This document shows positions 8,334 to 16,715 of a stretch of 64,000 bases of DNA, piece by piece (position 1 is the stretch's first letter; every line of letters starts with the position of its first letter). This stretch comes from DASRDR01 sp963812945 [NCBI: uncultured Candidatus Rokubacteria bacterium]. Lineage in GTDB: Bacteria > Methylomirabilota > Methylomirabilia > Rokubacteriales. The notes under the pieces are model-generated. The model saw only the letters and a program-made list of their open reading frames with translations, did not search any database and was not told the origin of the DNA. The position numbers were made by a program, and so were the translations under genes. The DNA is taken from contig CAWEXD010000003.1 in NCBI GenBank assembly GCA_963812945.1, positions 62,001 through 126,000 of the forward strand, in the 5' to 3' direction.

Positions 8334-10003
8334 CGGATCGCTCCGGCGCCCGACGGCAGTCCATGGCCCGGCGCCCGCGCGGTGACGCGCGTGTCTCGGA
8401 AGGCTCGCCCGACGCGATGCCCCGACGCGACCGCCCGGCCGCCGGCATCATCGCGAGACAGCCTGGCCAAGCGGTCGAGGAGCGGTCGGTTGGCGTCGGT
8501 CTCCCGGACGAAGACGACCGCCTCCCGCTCGGTGAACACCTGCCGCCAGCCGCCCCGGGCCAGGAGCGTCTCGGTGAGCGGCGAGGGACGCAGGGCGAGG
8601 ATCGTCTGCACCTGCCACTTGTCCAGGACAGCCTGCCAGCGCGGACCGACGTTGGTGACTTCCAGGAAGTCCTTGAGCACGTCGGGGCCGTAGACGTGGG
8701 TGCGGCCGTCCATGAACATCCGGTACTCGGGATACAGTCGCCAGAGCTCGTATCCCGCCCAGGCGTACACGCTGAAGAAGGGCGCGGGCAGCTGGTGCTC
8801 CCGGATGAACATCATGGTCCGTGCCGGGTACCGATCCTCGTGGAGATCCACGCGCAGGGGGTTCGTGGGCGCCCCCGCCATGGCGGCCCAGTATCCCGAG
8901 ACCGCGGCGAGGAGAAGCAGGGCCCCGCCCAGGAGGGGCGCCCCTGGCGCGGTCAGGGTCCGCCCGAGCGAGGGGAGGCGTCGCTCCACCGCTTCGCGGA
9001 CGCGGGCCCACTCGATCCGACGCCCCGTCGCCAGGGCGCCGCCGAGCGCGTCCGCCAACGGTGCCGCGGCCACAATGGCGAACAGCGGCACGTGCCGGAC
9101 CGCGGTCAAGCCGAGATACGCGAACGCGAGGATCAGACCCACGTCCGGAGCGCTCAGTCGCCCCCGGCCCCACGCGAATGCCGGGAACAGCAGGAGCAGC
9201 ATCAGCTCGAGCGGGCGGAAGCCGCCGTGGTGGAAGTTCGGGGGAAACCACTCGATCGTGGAGGTCATGAACGGGACGCTGCTCACCACCTCCAGCGGGA
9301 ACAGGATCGCCCGGACGCCGAAGGGATTGACCAGGCTGGCCGCGGCCGCCAGCATCCCGAGGGCCCCGGTGAGCCAGAGGACGCGCCGGCCGGCGGGACG
9401 CCGCTCACGGTCGAGGAGGAGCGGGAGCGCAGTGCCCAGCCCCATGATCGCGATCAGTACGCCCGCCATCAGAAAGCCGGCGTGGAGGTTCACCCAGACG
9501 ATCACCAGCGCCGGCACCAGCACGAGCGTCCGGCGCCGATCTTCCCAGCCTGGGCGCAGGAGCCACGCCAGGATGGCCACGAAGAGGTACGTGAATGTCT
9601 GGGGCCGCGCATGCCAGAACTCGGCGCCGGTCCAGGCCGCCAGGAGGGTCATCGCGCCGGCCAGGAGCGGATGGACGCCGCGGGCGCGCATCGTCGCCAG
9701 GATCACGGCGAAGGTGGCGGTCACGATCGCGGTCTTCAGCCCGATCAGCGCGAGGCGGCCCCAGCGCTCCCAGAGCACCGTGAACAGCACCTGCGTGGCC
9801 CACATGTGATTGATCCAGGGCCGGCCCTCCGCCGTGTAGGAGAAGGGATCCGTCGTGGGCACCGAGCGCGTCGCGAGAATGCGCTCCCCGGAGGCCAGAT
9901 ACCACCAGAAGTCGAAGACGGTGACGGACGAGACCGCGATCGTCGCCACGGCCAGGAGGGTGGCGCCCCAGAGGGCCCAGCGTACCGCCCGCCCGGCGGT
10001 CAT
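8330..10003 (-). CDS. polytopic GT-C-like membrane protein, paralogue A
   Basis: A 557-residue inner-membrane protein with about ten hydrophobic segments and a soluble C-terminal domain. The first periplasmic loop carries FDFWWYLASGERI and TTDPFSYTAEGRPWINHMW, an acidic/aromatic loop like those of GT-C glycosyltransferases. The C-terminal part contains YPEYRMFMDGRTHVYGP. The next gene encodes a clear paralogue. A role in moving a sugar from a lipid carrier, perhaps onto pilin, fits the location but is inferred; no family assignment is secure. I chose the ATG at 10003 because it overlaps the upstream stop as ATGA; the open frame extending to 10288 is out-of-frame sequence. Confidence 0.72.
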   Translation of the reverse strand: MTAGRAVRWALWGATLLAVATIAVSSVTVFDFWWYLASGERILATRSVPTTDPFSYTAEGRPWINHMWATQVLFTVLWERWGRLALIGLKTAIVTATFAVILATMRARGVHPLLAGAMTLLAAWTGAEFWHARPQTFTYLFVAILAWLLRPGWEDRRRTLVLVPALVIVWVNLHAGFLMAGVLIAIMGLGTALPLLLDRERRPAGRRVLWLTGALGMLAAAASLVNPFGVRAILFPLEVVSSVPFMTSTIEWFPPNFHHGGFRPLELMLLLLFPAFAWGRGRLSAPDVGLILAFAYLGLTAVRHVPLFAIVAAAPLADALGGALATGRRIEWARVREAVERRLPSLGRTLTAPGAPLLGGALLLLAAVSGYWAAMAGAPTNPLRVDLHEDRYPARTMMFIREHQLPAPFFSVYAWAGYELWRLYPEYRMFMDGRTHVYGPDVLKDFLEVTNVGPRWQAVLDKWQVQTILALRPSPLTETLLARGGWRQVFTEREAVVFVRETDANRPLLDRLARLSRDDAGGRAVASGHRVGRAFRDTRVTARAPGHGLPSGAGAIR

Positions 10004-11463
10004 CCGCTCCGCCCGGGAGGGTCGAGCACCGTGGCGATCTTGTCCTCGAAGCGAACCACCCAGCCCGAGGCACGGAGCGCCGACAAAAGGGGAGACCCGC
10101 TGCGCACGATCGCCGCGTCGGGCGCGAGCCGCGCCAGGACGTCCTGCCAGCCGGGTCTGAGCTCGGTCACCGCCAAATGCTCCCCGAACCGCTCGGGGCC
10201 GTAGACGGCCATGCGGCCGTCGATCGACACCCGCAGCTCCGGATAGAGGTGCCAAATCAGGTAGCCGCCCCACACGTACTCGTTCCACAGCCTACCGCGG
10301 CGACCCTCTCGGCGAAGAAAGTCGACAGCGCCGGCCGGAAGGGTCTCGGCCACGCCGAACGCCGGCCGGAACGTCTCCCACACGCGCGCCGGCTGGCGCG
10401 AGCCCGCGACCAGGCTGCAGGACGAGACGACGAGGCCGAGCGCGCCCACCACGACCACCCGCCGAGCCAGGCTCGGGAGCCTTCCCCAGTGCGCCCCGGC
10501 GCAGGACGCGATCGCCCGCCCCAGGATCGGCGTGGCGACGATCACGAGCAGCGGGGTGTTGCGCGTCGCCTGGACCCCCAGGTGAACGAGGGGCACCAGG
10601 ACGGCGAGGTCTCGCCACGGCACGGACCGCGCCGTCCCGAGCGACAGCACCAGCATGAGGCCCAGCATTAGCTCGAGGACGAGGACCTGCGGGTGATTGA
10701 ACGGCGGTGACATCCACTCGAGGATCCAGGCCTGCGAGGGCTGGTCCGCCATGACCCGGAAGGGGAAGAGCAGCGAGTGGTAGTGGAAGGGGTTGGCCAG
10801 CGAGGCCACCACGCACACCACGAACCAGCCGGCGAGCCGGCGGGCGCGGGCGAGGCCACCCGCTCGCCCGGTCTCGTCGCCCAGCACCCAGCCCAGGAAC
10901 TCCCCCCCCGCGCACAGGGCCACGAGCCCGGGCCCGGAGAGAAACCCCGCGTGCATGTTCGCCCAGAGGGCCGTCAGGACCGGCAAGCACCAGAGGCGGT
11001 CCGCGCGCCCCCCCTGGTAGTCGGCCAGGATACGTACGAAGAGGGCGAGGATCAGGAAGGTGACGAGTTGAGGGCGCGGCGACCAGAACCCGTGCGTGGC
11101 CAGGGCCCCGAGGCTCAGGAGCCCGATCGCCCAGCCCAGTCCGACCCCCTCCCGCCGGAGGAGGCCGTACAGCACGCCGAAGGCCAGCACCGCCACGAGG
11201 CCCTGCAGCAGGATGATGCCCGTGGTCCCTGCCAGCGCGTAGATGCCGTAGATGATCAGCTCGAACCCCCAGGCATGATTGAGCCACTCCGATCCCTGCG
11301 CCGTCCCTGAGAATGGGTCCGTGGTCGGGAAGCTCCGGGTCTCCACGATGTAGCGTCCACCTCGTAGAAGCCACCAGAAGTCCGGGTCATCGATCGGCCG
11401 CAACGAAATCAATCCAATCGCCACCAGGAACGCGGCCGGGAGCGCACGGGCGAGCGCGGTCAT
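10000..11463 (-). CDS. polytopic GT-C-like membrane protein, paralogue B
   Basis: A 487-residue multi-spanning membrane protein paralogous to the next gene. Matching blocks include DPDFWWLLRGGRYI, TTDPFSGTAQGSEWLNHAW, WANMHAGFLSG, ASLANPFHYHSLLFPF, ATRNTPLLVIVA and LYPELRVSIDGRMAVYGP. The short loop with Asp-Pro-Asp and Trp residues after the first span resembles the acidic catalytic loop of GT-C enzymes. The ATG at 11463 overlaps the upstream stop (ATGA). It probably works with the GtrB-like and GT39-like proteins encoded just before it, but substrate and acceptor are unknown. Confidence 0.72.
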   Translation of the reverse strand: MTALARALPAAFLVAIGLISLRPIDDPDFWWLLRGGRYIVETRSFPTTDPFSGTAQGSEWLNHAWGFELIIYGIYALAGTTGIILLQGLVAVLAFGVLYGLLRREGVGLGWAIGLLSLGALATHGFWSPRPQLVTFLILALFVRILADYQGGRADRLWCLPVLTALWANMHAGFLSGPGLVALCAGGEFLGWVLGDETGRAGGLARARRLAGWFVVCVVASLANPFHYHSLLFPFRVMADQPSQAWILEWMSPPFNHPQVLVLELMLGLMLVLSLGTARSVPWRDLAVLVPLVHLGVQATRNTPLLVIVATPILGRAIASCAGAHWGRLPSLARRVVVVGALGLVVSSCSLVAGSRQPARVWETFRPAFGVAETLPAGAVDFLRREGRRGRLWNEYVWGGYLIWHLYPELRVSIDGRMAVYGPERFGEHLAVTELRPGWQDVLARLAPDAAIVRSGSPLLSALRASGWVVRFEDKIATVLDPPGRSG

Positions 11464-13127
11464 GCCCGTCCCCGGGCCGGCAGACGGTAGATCCGGATCG
11501 GCGGACCCGGATGCCGGCGCTCGCGGAGCCGCGTGAGGGGCGAGTAGATGTCGCCCACGCGCAGAGCCGCGTCGTCCACGCCCGGCGAGGCGCTGAAGAC
11601 GAGCTCCGCTCGGGCATCCAGATCGGCATAGAAGCGGCACGGTGCGGGATGCCGATCACAGGCCTGGCGGTGACGCTGATAGACGAACCCGGACAGGACG
11701 ACGTACTCCACGCCGTCGCCGACCAGGCGGTCCAGGTCGTAGGTCTCGAGACGCACGAGCCAGTACCCGTCCTCGCGGCCGGACGGGGAAGGCGCGAGAG
11801 CCAGCGGCACGGGCTGCTGGAGCCCGGCCAGCGTCCCGGGCGCCTCGCGAAGCTGCCGCCGGGCGACGGGCAGCGACACGCCGAGGGGCTCGAGCGCGAT
11901 GCGCGTGCCCGGCGGCACCTGGCGCTCGATCCAGCCGGAGCCGAGCTCCCGGGTGTCCGGCCGCCCGAGCAGCCGATGGTACGCGACCACGCGGGCCACG
12001 GCGGGGGCCAAGAGCAGCACCGCCATCGACGCGACGACCGCCGGCGCGATCCTCCGCGGCCGGAGCCACCCGGAACGACTCCCGCGCGCGCCGAGCCAGG
12101 CTCCGATCCGGACCACCGCCACGGCCGCCAGGAGGGTGAGTGTCGGCAAGAGCGGGATCGCGTAGCGCTCGAACCGGGAGCTCCACGTCATGATGACGAC
12201 GAGGTACGGCACGGCGAACGCGAGGAGGACCGCCTCCCGGGCGGCACGCGCCATCACCGCCCACGCGAGCCCCGCCGCCGCGAGAAGGTACACGGGCCAG
12301 CCCATGGCTTCCGGCAGCGAGTAGAGCAGGTGAAAGAGGTAGCCGGGAGCATCCGCCTCGTTGCCGAACTGGACCGTGTGGACCTCGCGGAGCTCGTCGA
12401 ACACGCCTCGAAGGAAGGCGACCGGGGTCAGCAAGGCGAACGGGGTCCCCAGGGCGAAGCCCACGACCGCGAGACCGGCGCCCGCGACCGTGTCCCGGCC
12501 CACGAGGCGGTGCCACGCCGGCCGGCCCGGATGCCGGGCGGCGTGGGCGACCAGGAGGCCCAGGAAGGCGAGGCCGCCGGGATACTTCATGGACGTCGCG
12601 AGCCCGGCCGCGAGCCCGGCCACCCAGGCGTCCCGGGCACGACCGCCACGCCAGTAGCGGAGCGCGCAGAAGGTCGAGAGCGTGACCAGAAAGGTGAGTG
12701 GCACGTCCGTCGTGACCCAGTGCGAGTCCCGAACGTGGAGGAAATCGACGGCCAGCAACCCGGCCGCCAGGATCGCCACCGTCCGGCCGTACGCGAGGCG
12801 CCCGGTGAAGTAAAGGACCGCCAGCGTGGCGGTCCCGAAGAGCGCCGTGAGGACACGGGCCACGAGGTAGAACTGTGCGGGGTTCCGGGCGAACGACCCC
12901 GCCACCCCGTCGGGCGACGGACCGAACACGAGGCCGTAGACGCCCGCCACCACGTACATGTAGAGGCTGGGCCAGTTGAAGAACCGCGGGTTCAGGTCCC
13001 CTTGATGGAAGCGGACCGCCCGTTCCACGATGCGGGGCTCGTCGGGGTGGTACAGGTCGGGCAGGCCATACGAGACGCTCCACGCCCGGAGCGCGAGGCC
13101 GAGTGCGAGAACGAGCGCCAGCCCCAG
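11460..13127 (-). CDS. GT39/ArnT-like membrane glycosyltransferase
   Basis: A GT-C enzyme expected to transfer a sugar from a polyprenyl-phosphate donor on the outer face of the inner membrane. It has about eleven hydrophobic segments. The first loop contains LYHPDEPRIVERAVRF, matching the Asp-Glu catalytic loop of the PMT_2 family, followed by FNWPSLYMYV. A soluble tail follows residue about 430. The start is unclear: the upstream gene stops at 13141, and no ATG, GTG or TTG precedes the first membrane span except at 13322-13331, deep inside the methyltransferase gene. A CTG at 13127 is used here. The end overlaps paralogue B by 4 bases. Confidence 0.8.
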   Translation of the reverse strand: MGLALVLALGLALRAWSVSYGLPDLYHPDEPRIVERAVRFHQGDLNPRFFNWPSLYMYVVAGVYGLVFGPSPDGVAGSFARNPAQFYLVARVLTALFGTATLAVLYFTGRLAYGRTVAILAAGLLAVDFLHVRDSHWVTTDVPLTFLVTLSTFCALRYWRGGRARDAWVAGLAAGLATSMKYPGGLAFLGLLVAHAARHPGRPAWHRLVGRDTVAGAGLAVVGFALGTPFALLTPVAFLRGVFDELREVHTVQFGNEADAPGYLFHLLYSLPEAMGWPVYLLAAAGLAWAVMARAAREAVLLAFAVPYLVVIMTWSSRFERYAIPLLPTLTLLAAVAVVRIGAWLGARGSRSGWLRPRRIAPAVVASMAVLLLAPAVARVVAYHRLLGRPDTRELGSGWIERQVPPGTRIALEPLGVSLPVARRQLREAPGTLAGLQQPVPLALAPSPSGREDGYWLVRLETYDLDRLVGDGVEYVVLSGFVYQRHRQACDRHPAPCRFYADLDARAELVFSASPGVDDAALRVGDIYSPLTRLRERRHPGPPIRIYRLPARGRA

Positions 13128-13140
13128 ACGGACGGTCGAG

Positions 13141-13740
13141 TCAGACCGTCCCGTAGACGATGAGCCAGGGGAAGGCGGTGGTCCGAACGCGGACGGCGAG
13201 CTCGCGCCCGCAGAACGCCGCGAACTCGCGGGCCCCCCAGTGCTGGACGTGGTCCGAGGGATCCCCGAGCCGGGCGAGGTTCTTTCCTCGGAGGAGGTTG
13301 CCAGCCCGGAAGAACGGCTCATGGGGCACACTGATGAGGCAGCCGACGCGAGCCACCCGCCGGAGCTCCCGGAGCGCGCGCAACGGCTCGGGCAGATGCT
13401 CCAGAACCTCGAGGCACACCACGAGGTCGAAGCACTGGTCCCCGAAGGGCAGCTCGCATGCGTCCCCTCTCACGAGCGTAGCGCCCGGGCAGCGCACGCG
13501 CGCCTGCCTGAGCGCCGTCTCATCGAGCTCGAGCCCGTCGAATCGGGTTCCCGGCAGGCGCTCGGCCAGGGTCGCCAAGACGACGCCCTCGCCGCAGCCG
13601 ACTTCCAGCACGCGGCGAGGGCTCTGGGTGGCGGCCAGCTCCGATACCCGCTGCAGGAAGCGCCCGACCAGGTACCGGACGACCGGGTTCTTCGACCGAT
13701 ACTTCCCCTCGTTATCGCTCCGCTGGGCCCCGGCGATCAA
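13141..13740 (-). CDS. class I SAM-dependent methyltransferase
   Basis: A 199-residue cytosolic methyltransferase of the Methyltransf_11/25 type. The SAM-binding motif I is VLEVGCGEGVVLATLAE; the acidic strand-2 end is DGLELDE; the later motif is FDLVVCLEVLEHLPEPL. It probably modifies a sugar or lipid-linked intermediate made by the surrounding glycosyltransferases (inference from position). The start is a TTG at 13740 that overlaps the stop of the GT2 gene as TTGA. An ATG much further upstream lies out of context over the GT2 gene. Confidence 0.85.
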   Translation of the reverse strand: MIAGAQRSDNEGKYRSKNPVVRYLVGRFLQRVSELAATQSPRRVLEVGCGEGVVLATLAERLPGTRFDGLELDETALRQARVRCPGATLVRGDACELPFGDQCFDLVVCLEVLEHLPEPLRALRELRRVARVGCLISVPHEPFFRAGNLLRGKNLARLGDPSDHVQHWGAREFAAFCGRELAVRVRTTAFPWLIVYGTV

Positions 13741-14675
13741 TCCAGTCGGCGCCGGATGGAGACGTCGTCGGAGCTCCGCGCCTGGTAGCTCAGCACCAGC
13801 TCGCTGAGGAGTCCGACGGCGAAGAACTGCACCCCGACCAGCATGCTCAGCACACCGAAGGCCAGGAGCGGCCGCTGGCCGATTGGCTGGGCGCCCGACA
13901 ACCAGATGCCGGTGAGGTAGAGGTTCACGCCGAACCCCACCGTCCATGCGATCAGCCCGAGCCCTCCGAAGAGGTGGAGGGGTCGCCGCGTGTACCGGGT
14001 GAGGAACAGCACCGTCAGGAGGTCCAGGAAACCGCGCCAGAGCCGGGCCGAACCGAACTTCGATCGGCCGTACCGGCGCGGGCGATGGTGCACGGGCACC
14101 TCGGTGACCTGGAAACCGCGCCAGGCGGCGAGGGCCGGAATGAAACGATGGAGCTCTCCGTACAGCCGGAGCTCCTCGACCACCTCTCGCCGGTAGATCT
14201 TGAGGCCCGAGTTGAAGTCGTGGAGCCGGATCCCGGTCAGGAAGCCGGTGACCCAGTTGAACAGCCGGGACGGCCAGGTCTTGGACCGTGGGTCCTGACG
14301 ATCCTGCTTCCAGCCCGATACCAGGTCGAAGCCATCCTCGAGGCGGGCAAGGAGCTTGGGCACCTCGGCAGGATCGTCCTGGAGATCGGCGTCCAGAGTG
14401 ACGATGACGTCTCCCTGCGCCTCGCGGAAGCCCACGGCCAGCGCTGCGGCCTTGCCGAAGTTGCGTCGGAGCTGCAGGCCGCGAACTCGGGGGTCCTCGA
14501 GCCGGAGCTTCTCCACCCGCTCGAAGGACCCGTCGCGGCTGCCGTCGTCGACGAAGAGGATCTCGTACGGACGACCGAGGCGCGTGAGCACCTCGGTCAG
14601 CTCGCGGTGGAGGACGCCCAGGCTCTCGACCTCATCGAGGATCGGCAGGACCACCGACACCTCGATCTGAGCCAA
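13737..14675 (-). CDS. GtrB/ArnC-like polyprenyl-phosphate glycosyltransferase (GT2)
   Basis: Predicted to load a sugar from a nucleotide donor onto undecaprenyl phosphate. The GT-A domain shows VSVVLPILDE, FVDDGSRDGS, LDADLQDDP and KQDRQDP. Two C-terminal hydrophobic segments (GGLGLIAWTVGFGVNLYL and LLAFGVLSMLVGVQFFAV) are typical of GtrB/DPM1-like enzymes. The 312-residue length is normal. The TTG at 14675 is chosen because GGGGGAGG lies 7 bases upstream; the longer frame runs into pilA. A GtrB-like enzyme followed by GT-C proteins is the usual two-step arrangement for glycosylation from lipid-linked sugars. Confidence 0.87.
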   Translation of the reverse strand: MAQIEVSVVLPILDEVESLGVLHRELTEVLTRLGRPYEILFVDDGSRDGSFERVEKLRLEDPRVRGLQLRRNFGKAAALAVGFREAQGDVIVTLDADLQDDPAEVPKLLARLEDGFDLVSGWKQDRQDPRSKTWPSRLFNWVTGFLTGIRLHDFNSGLKIYRREVVEELRLYGELHRFIPALAAWRGFQVTEVPVHHRPRRYGRSKFGSARLWRGFLDLLTVLFLTRYTRRPLHLFGGLGLIAWTVGFGVNLYLTGIWLSGAQPIGQRPLLAFGVLSMLVGVQFFAVGLLSELVLSYQARSSDDVSIRRRLD

Positions 14676-14707
14676 TGGGCGTCCTCCCCCGCTCGCGTTG
14701 CTGATGC

Positions 14708-15046
14708 CTACGGGCAATCGTTCAGAGTCGCGGAGAAGTCGATCTTGCCGTTGTTCTTGTCGTAGGTCCGGGTACCGCCGGTGCACTGCCACGTCGGGGT
14801 CGGGGTCACCAGGCCCTCGACGCTCGCGATCGCCGACGGGAAGCTGCCGTTGTGCTTGCCGTAGTAGATGGCGACACCGGACCGCATGGCGGCCACGTTG
14901 CCCTGGTCGGCGGCAAGCTTGGCCTTCTTCTGGATGTCCTGGAACACGGTGATTGCGACCGCGGCGATGATAGCAATGATCGCCACGACCACCATGAGCT
15001 CGACGAGGGTCAAGCCCTTTTGGCTACGAAGCTGCTGCCTGAACAT
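14708..15046 (-). CDS. pilA: major type IV pilin PilA
   Basis: Structural subunit of the pilus. It is a short 112-residue prepilin with an 11-residue basic leader ending SQKG, then LTLVELMVVVAIIAIIA: Glu at +5 and a perfect pilin helix. The C-terminal domain is compact with two Cys (WQCTGG and LNDCP) that probably close the disulfide loop. The start at 15046 has GAGGAGG 7 bases upstream. It lies immediately downstream of pilR and a sigma-54-type promoter, the classical PilSR-dependent arrangement. It is the first gene after that promoter, so pilin should be the most strongly expressed product of the series. Confidence 0.95.
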   Translation of the reverse strand: MFRQQLRSQKGLTLVELMVVVAIIAIIAAVAITVFQDIQKKAKLAADQGNVAAMRSGVAIYYGKHNGSFPSAIASVEGLVTPTPTWQCTGGTRTYDKNNGKIDFSATLNDCP

Positions 15047-15125
15047 CTGTCTACCTCCTCATACGCTGGGTTGGGGTGAACTGCACCGAAATCCTACGCC
15101 CGCCTACGCACACGGCGGGAGGTAG

Positions 15126-15141
15126 AGCAATTCCGGTGCCG
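15126..15141 (-). promoter_or_regulatory. sigma-54-type promoter of pilA
   Basis: On the minus strand the sequence reads CGGCACCGGAATTGCT. It has GG and GC exactly 10 bases apart and matches the -24/-12 consensus TGGCAC-N5-TTGCW at all but the first base. Transcription would start near 15115, giving a leader of about 70 bases before the pilA ATG. The adjacent pilR encodes a sigma-54 activator with an intact GAFTGA loop, which strongly supports the call. Confidence 0.8.
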
Positions 15142-15157
15142 AGCCCGGATGCCCCCG

Positions 15158-15175
15158 AAAACCCACCTTTGTGGG
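15158..15175 (-). terminator. short intrinsic terminator after pilR
   Basis: On the minus strand CCCAC, loop AAAG, GTGGG is followed directly by TTTT. The stem is only 5 base pairs and the U-tract is 4 bases, so it is weak. It lies between the pilR stop and the pilA promoter, where it would separate pilSR transcription from the pilin operon. Confidence 0.5.
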
Positions 15176-15298
15176 CTCCACGGCACGATCCGGATCTCTC
15201 GCCGGCGACCGGTCTGAGGGACACTACAGACCGTAACATCGCGTCGTATTTGACGAAACACAGTCTGGCAAGATTAGCGGCGCCCCTACCGCAAATTG

Positions 15299-16711
15299 TC
15301 ACTGAGGAGGCTCGTCCTGGCCGCCATCGGACCCCGCGCCGCGATCGATCATCTCGTACTTCTGGAGACGATAGCGAAAGGATCGGAAACCGGTGCCGAG
15401 CAGCTGAGCGGCTCGACTCTGGACGCCGTCGACACGCTCGAGGGCCCGCCGGATGAGATCCCGCTCGATCTGCTCCATGAGCTTGTCCAGATCGATCCCC
15501 TCCGGCGGGAAGTCGACGTGGAAGGCGTCGGGTGCCCGGGGCCGGCGCAGCGACTCCGGCAGGCTCTCGGGCCGGAGGATCGGCCCGGGCTCGAGGGTCA
15601 TGGCCCGCTCGATCACGTTCTCCAGCTCCCGGATGTTCCCGGGCCAGGCGTACGCCTCGAGGCACGCCAGGGCCTCGGGCGAGAGCACCTTGGCGGTCGC
15701 GCCGGCCAGCTCGGTGAACTTCTGCAGGAAGTGGTTGGCCAGGAGCGGGATATCCTCCCGGCGCTCCCGCAAGGACGGGAGGGCGACCGAAATGACGTTC
15801 AGCCGGTAGAAGAGGTCCTCCCGGAAGGTGCCGCGCGCCATCGCCTGGGCGAGGTCCCGGTTCGTCGCGGCGACGATCCTGACCTCCACCCGCAGGGGCT
15901 TCGTCCCCCCGACCGGCCGGATCTCCTTGTCCTCGAGCACCCGGAGGAGCTTCGCCTGAAGGTGCGTGGACATCTCGCTGATCTCGTCCAGCAGGAGCGT
16001 GCCGCCGTCCGCCGTCTCGAACAGCCCCTGCTTGTTGGCGATGGCGCCCGTGAAGGCGCCGCGCACATGTCCGAAGAGCTCCGACTCCATCAGCTCGGAC
16101 GGAATGGCCGCGCAGTTGACGGCCACGAACGGCCCGTTCTTCCGGCCCGAGTTGAAGTGGATGGTCTTGGCCAGGAGCGTCTTCCCGGTGCCGCTCTCGC
16201 CGGTGAGGAGAACCGTGGCACGGGACTCGGCGAGCCGGCTGATGGTCGCGAAGAGCTCCTGCACCTTGACGCTCTTGCCGACCATGTTGCCGAGCGTGTA
16301 GCGGAGCTCGACCTCGCGCCGGAGCCGCTGGTTCTCCCATCGCAGGCGGCGCTCCTCGAGGGCCTTCCGGACGACCAGCTTCAGCTCGTCGATCTTGAAC
16401 GGCTTGATGAGGTAGTCGTAGGCGCCTTCCTTGAGGGCCTGGATCGCGGTCTCGGTCGTGGCGAATGCCGTGACGATCACCACCGCCACGGTCTCGCTGA
16501 GCTCCTTCAGGCGCCGCAGCGTCTCGAGCCCGTCCATCCCGGGCATCTTGAGATCCACCAGGGCGAGGTCGACCGGCGCCTCGGCCATGATCCGGAGCGC
16601 CTCCTGGCCGGACGCCGCCGCCGTGACCTCGAAACCGTCCCGGCCCAGGGTGATGGTCAGGAATTCCCTCAGGCTCTGGTCGTCGTCGACGATGAGCACG
16701 CGCTCGATCAC
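15299..16711 (-). CDS. pilR: PilR, sigma-54-dependent response regulator
   Basis: NtrC-family activator of pilA transcription. The receiver domain spans 1-120 with phospho-acceptor Asp 53 in LALVDLKMPGMDG and Lys in YDYLIKPF. The AAA+ domain has Walker A GESGTGKT (171-178), GAFTGA (218-223) and LLLDEISEM. The C-terminal Fis-type helix-turn-helix is near RAAQLLGTGFRSFRYRL. All key residues for sigma-54 activation are present. The 470-residue length is normal. It follows pilS with a 4-base gap, so kinase and regulator are co-expressed. Confidence 0.93.
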   Translation of the reverse strand: MIERVLIVDDDQSLREFLTITLGRDGFEVTAAASGQEALRIMAEAPVDLALVDLKMPGMDGLETLRRLKELSETVAVVIVTAFATTETAIQALKEGAYDYLIKPFKIDELKLVVRKALEERRLRWENQRLRREVELRYTLGNMVGKSVKVQELFATISRLAESRATVLLTGESGTGKTLLAKTIHFNSGRKNGPFVAVNCAAIPSELMESELFGHVRGAFTGAIANKQGLFETADGGTLLLDEISEMSTHLQAKLLRVLEDKEIRPVGGTKPLRVEVRIVAATNRDLAQAMARGTFREDLFYRLNVISVALPSLRERREDIPLLANHFLQKFTELAGATAKVLSPEALACLEAYAWPGNIRELENVIERAMTLEPGPILRPESLPESLRRPRAPDAFHVDFPPEGIDLDKLMEQIERDLIRRALERVDGVQSRAAQLLGTGFRSFRYRLQKYEMIDRGAGSDGGQDEPPQ

Positions 16712-16715
16712 GGGC

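Noticed and set aside
7922-10204. 760-codon plus-strand frame
   Set aside because: Antisense to the HEAT and GT-C-like genes; no motif and no ribosome site.
15099-15119. CCCGCC/GGCGGG inverted repeat at the pilA start region
   Set aside because: Overlaps the predicted transcription start and is common by chance at this G+C content; no evidence for an operator.
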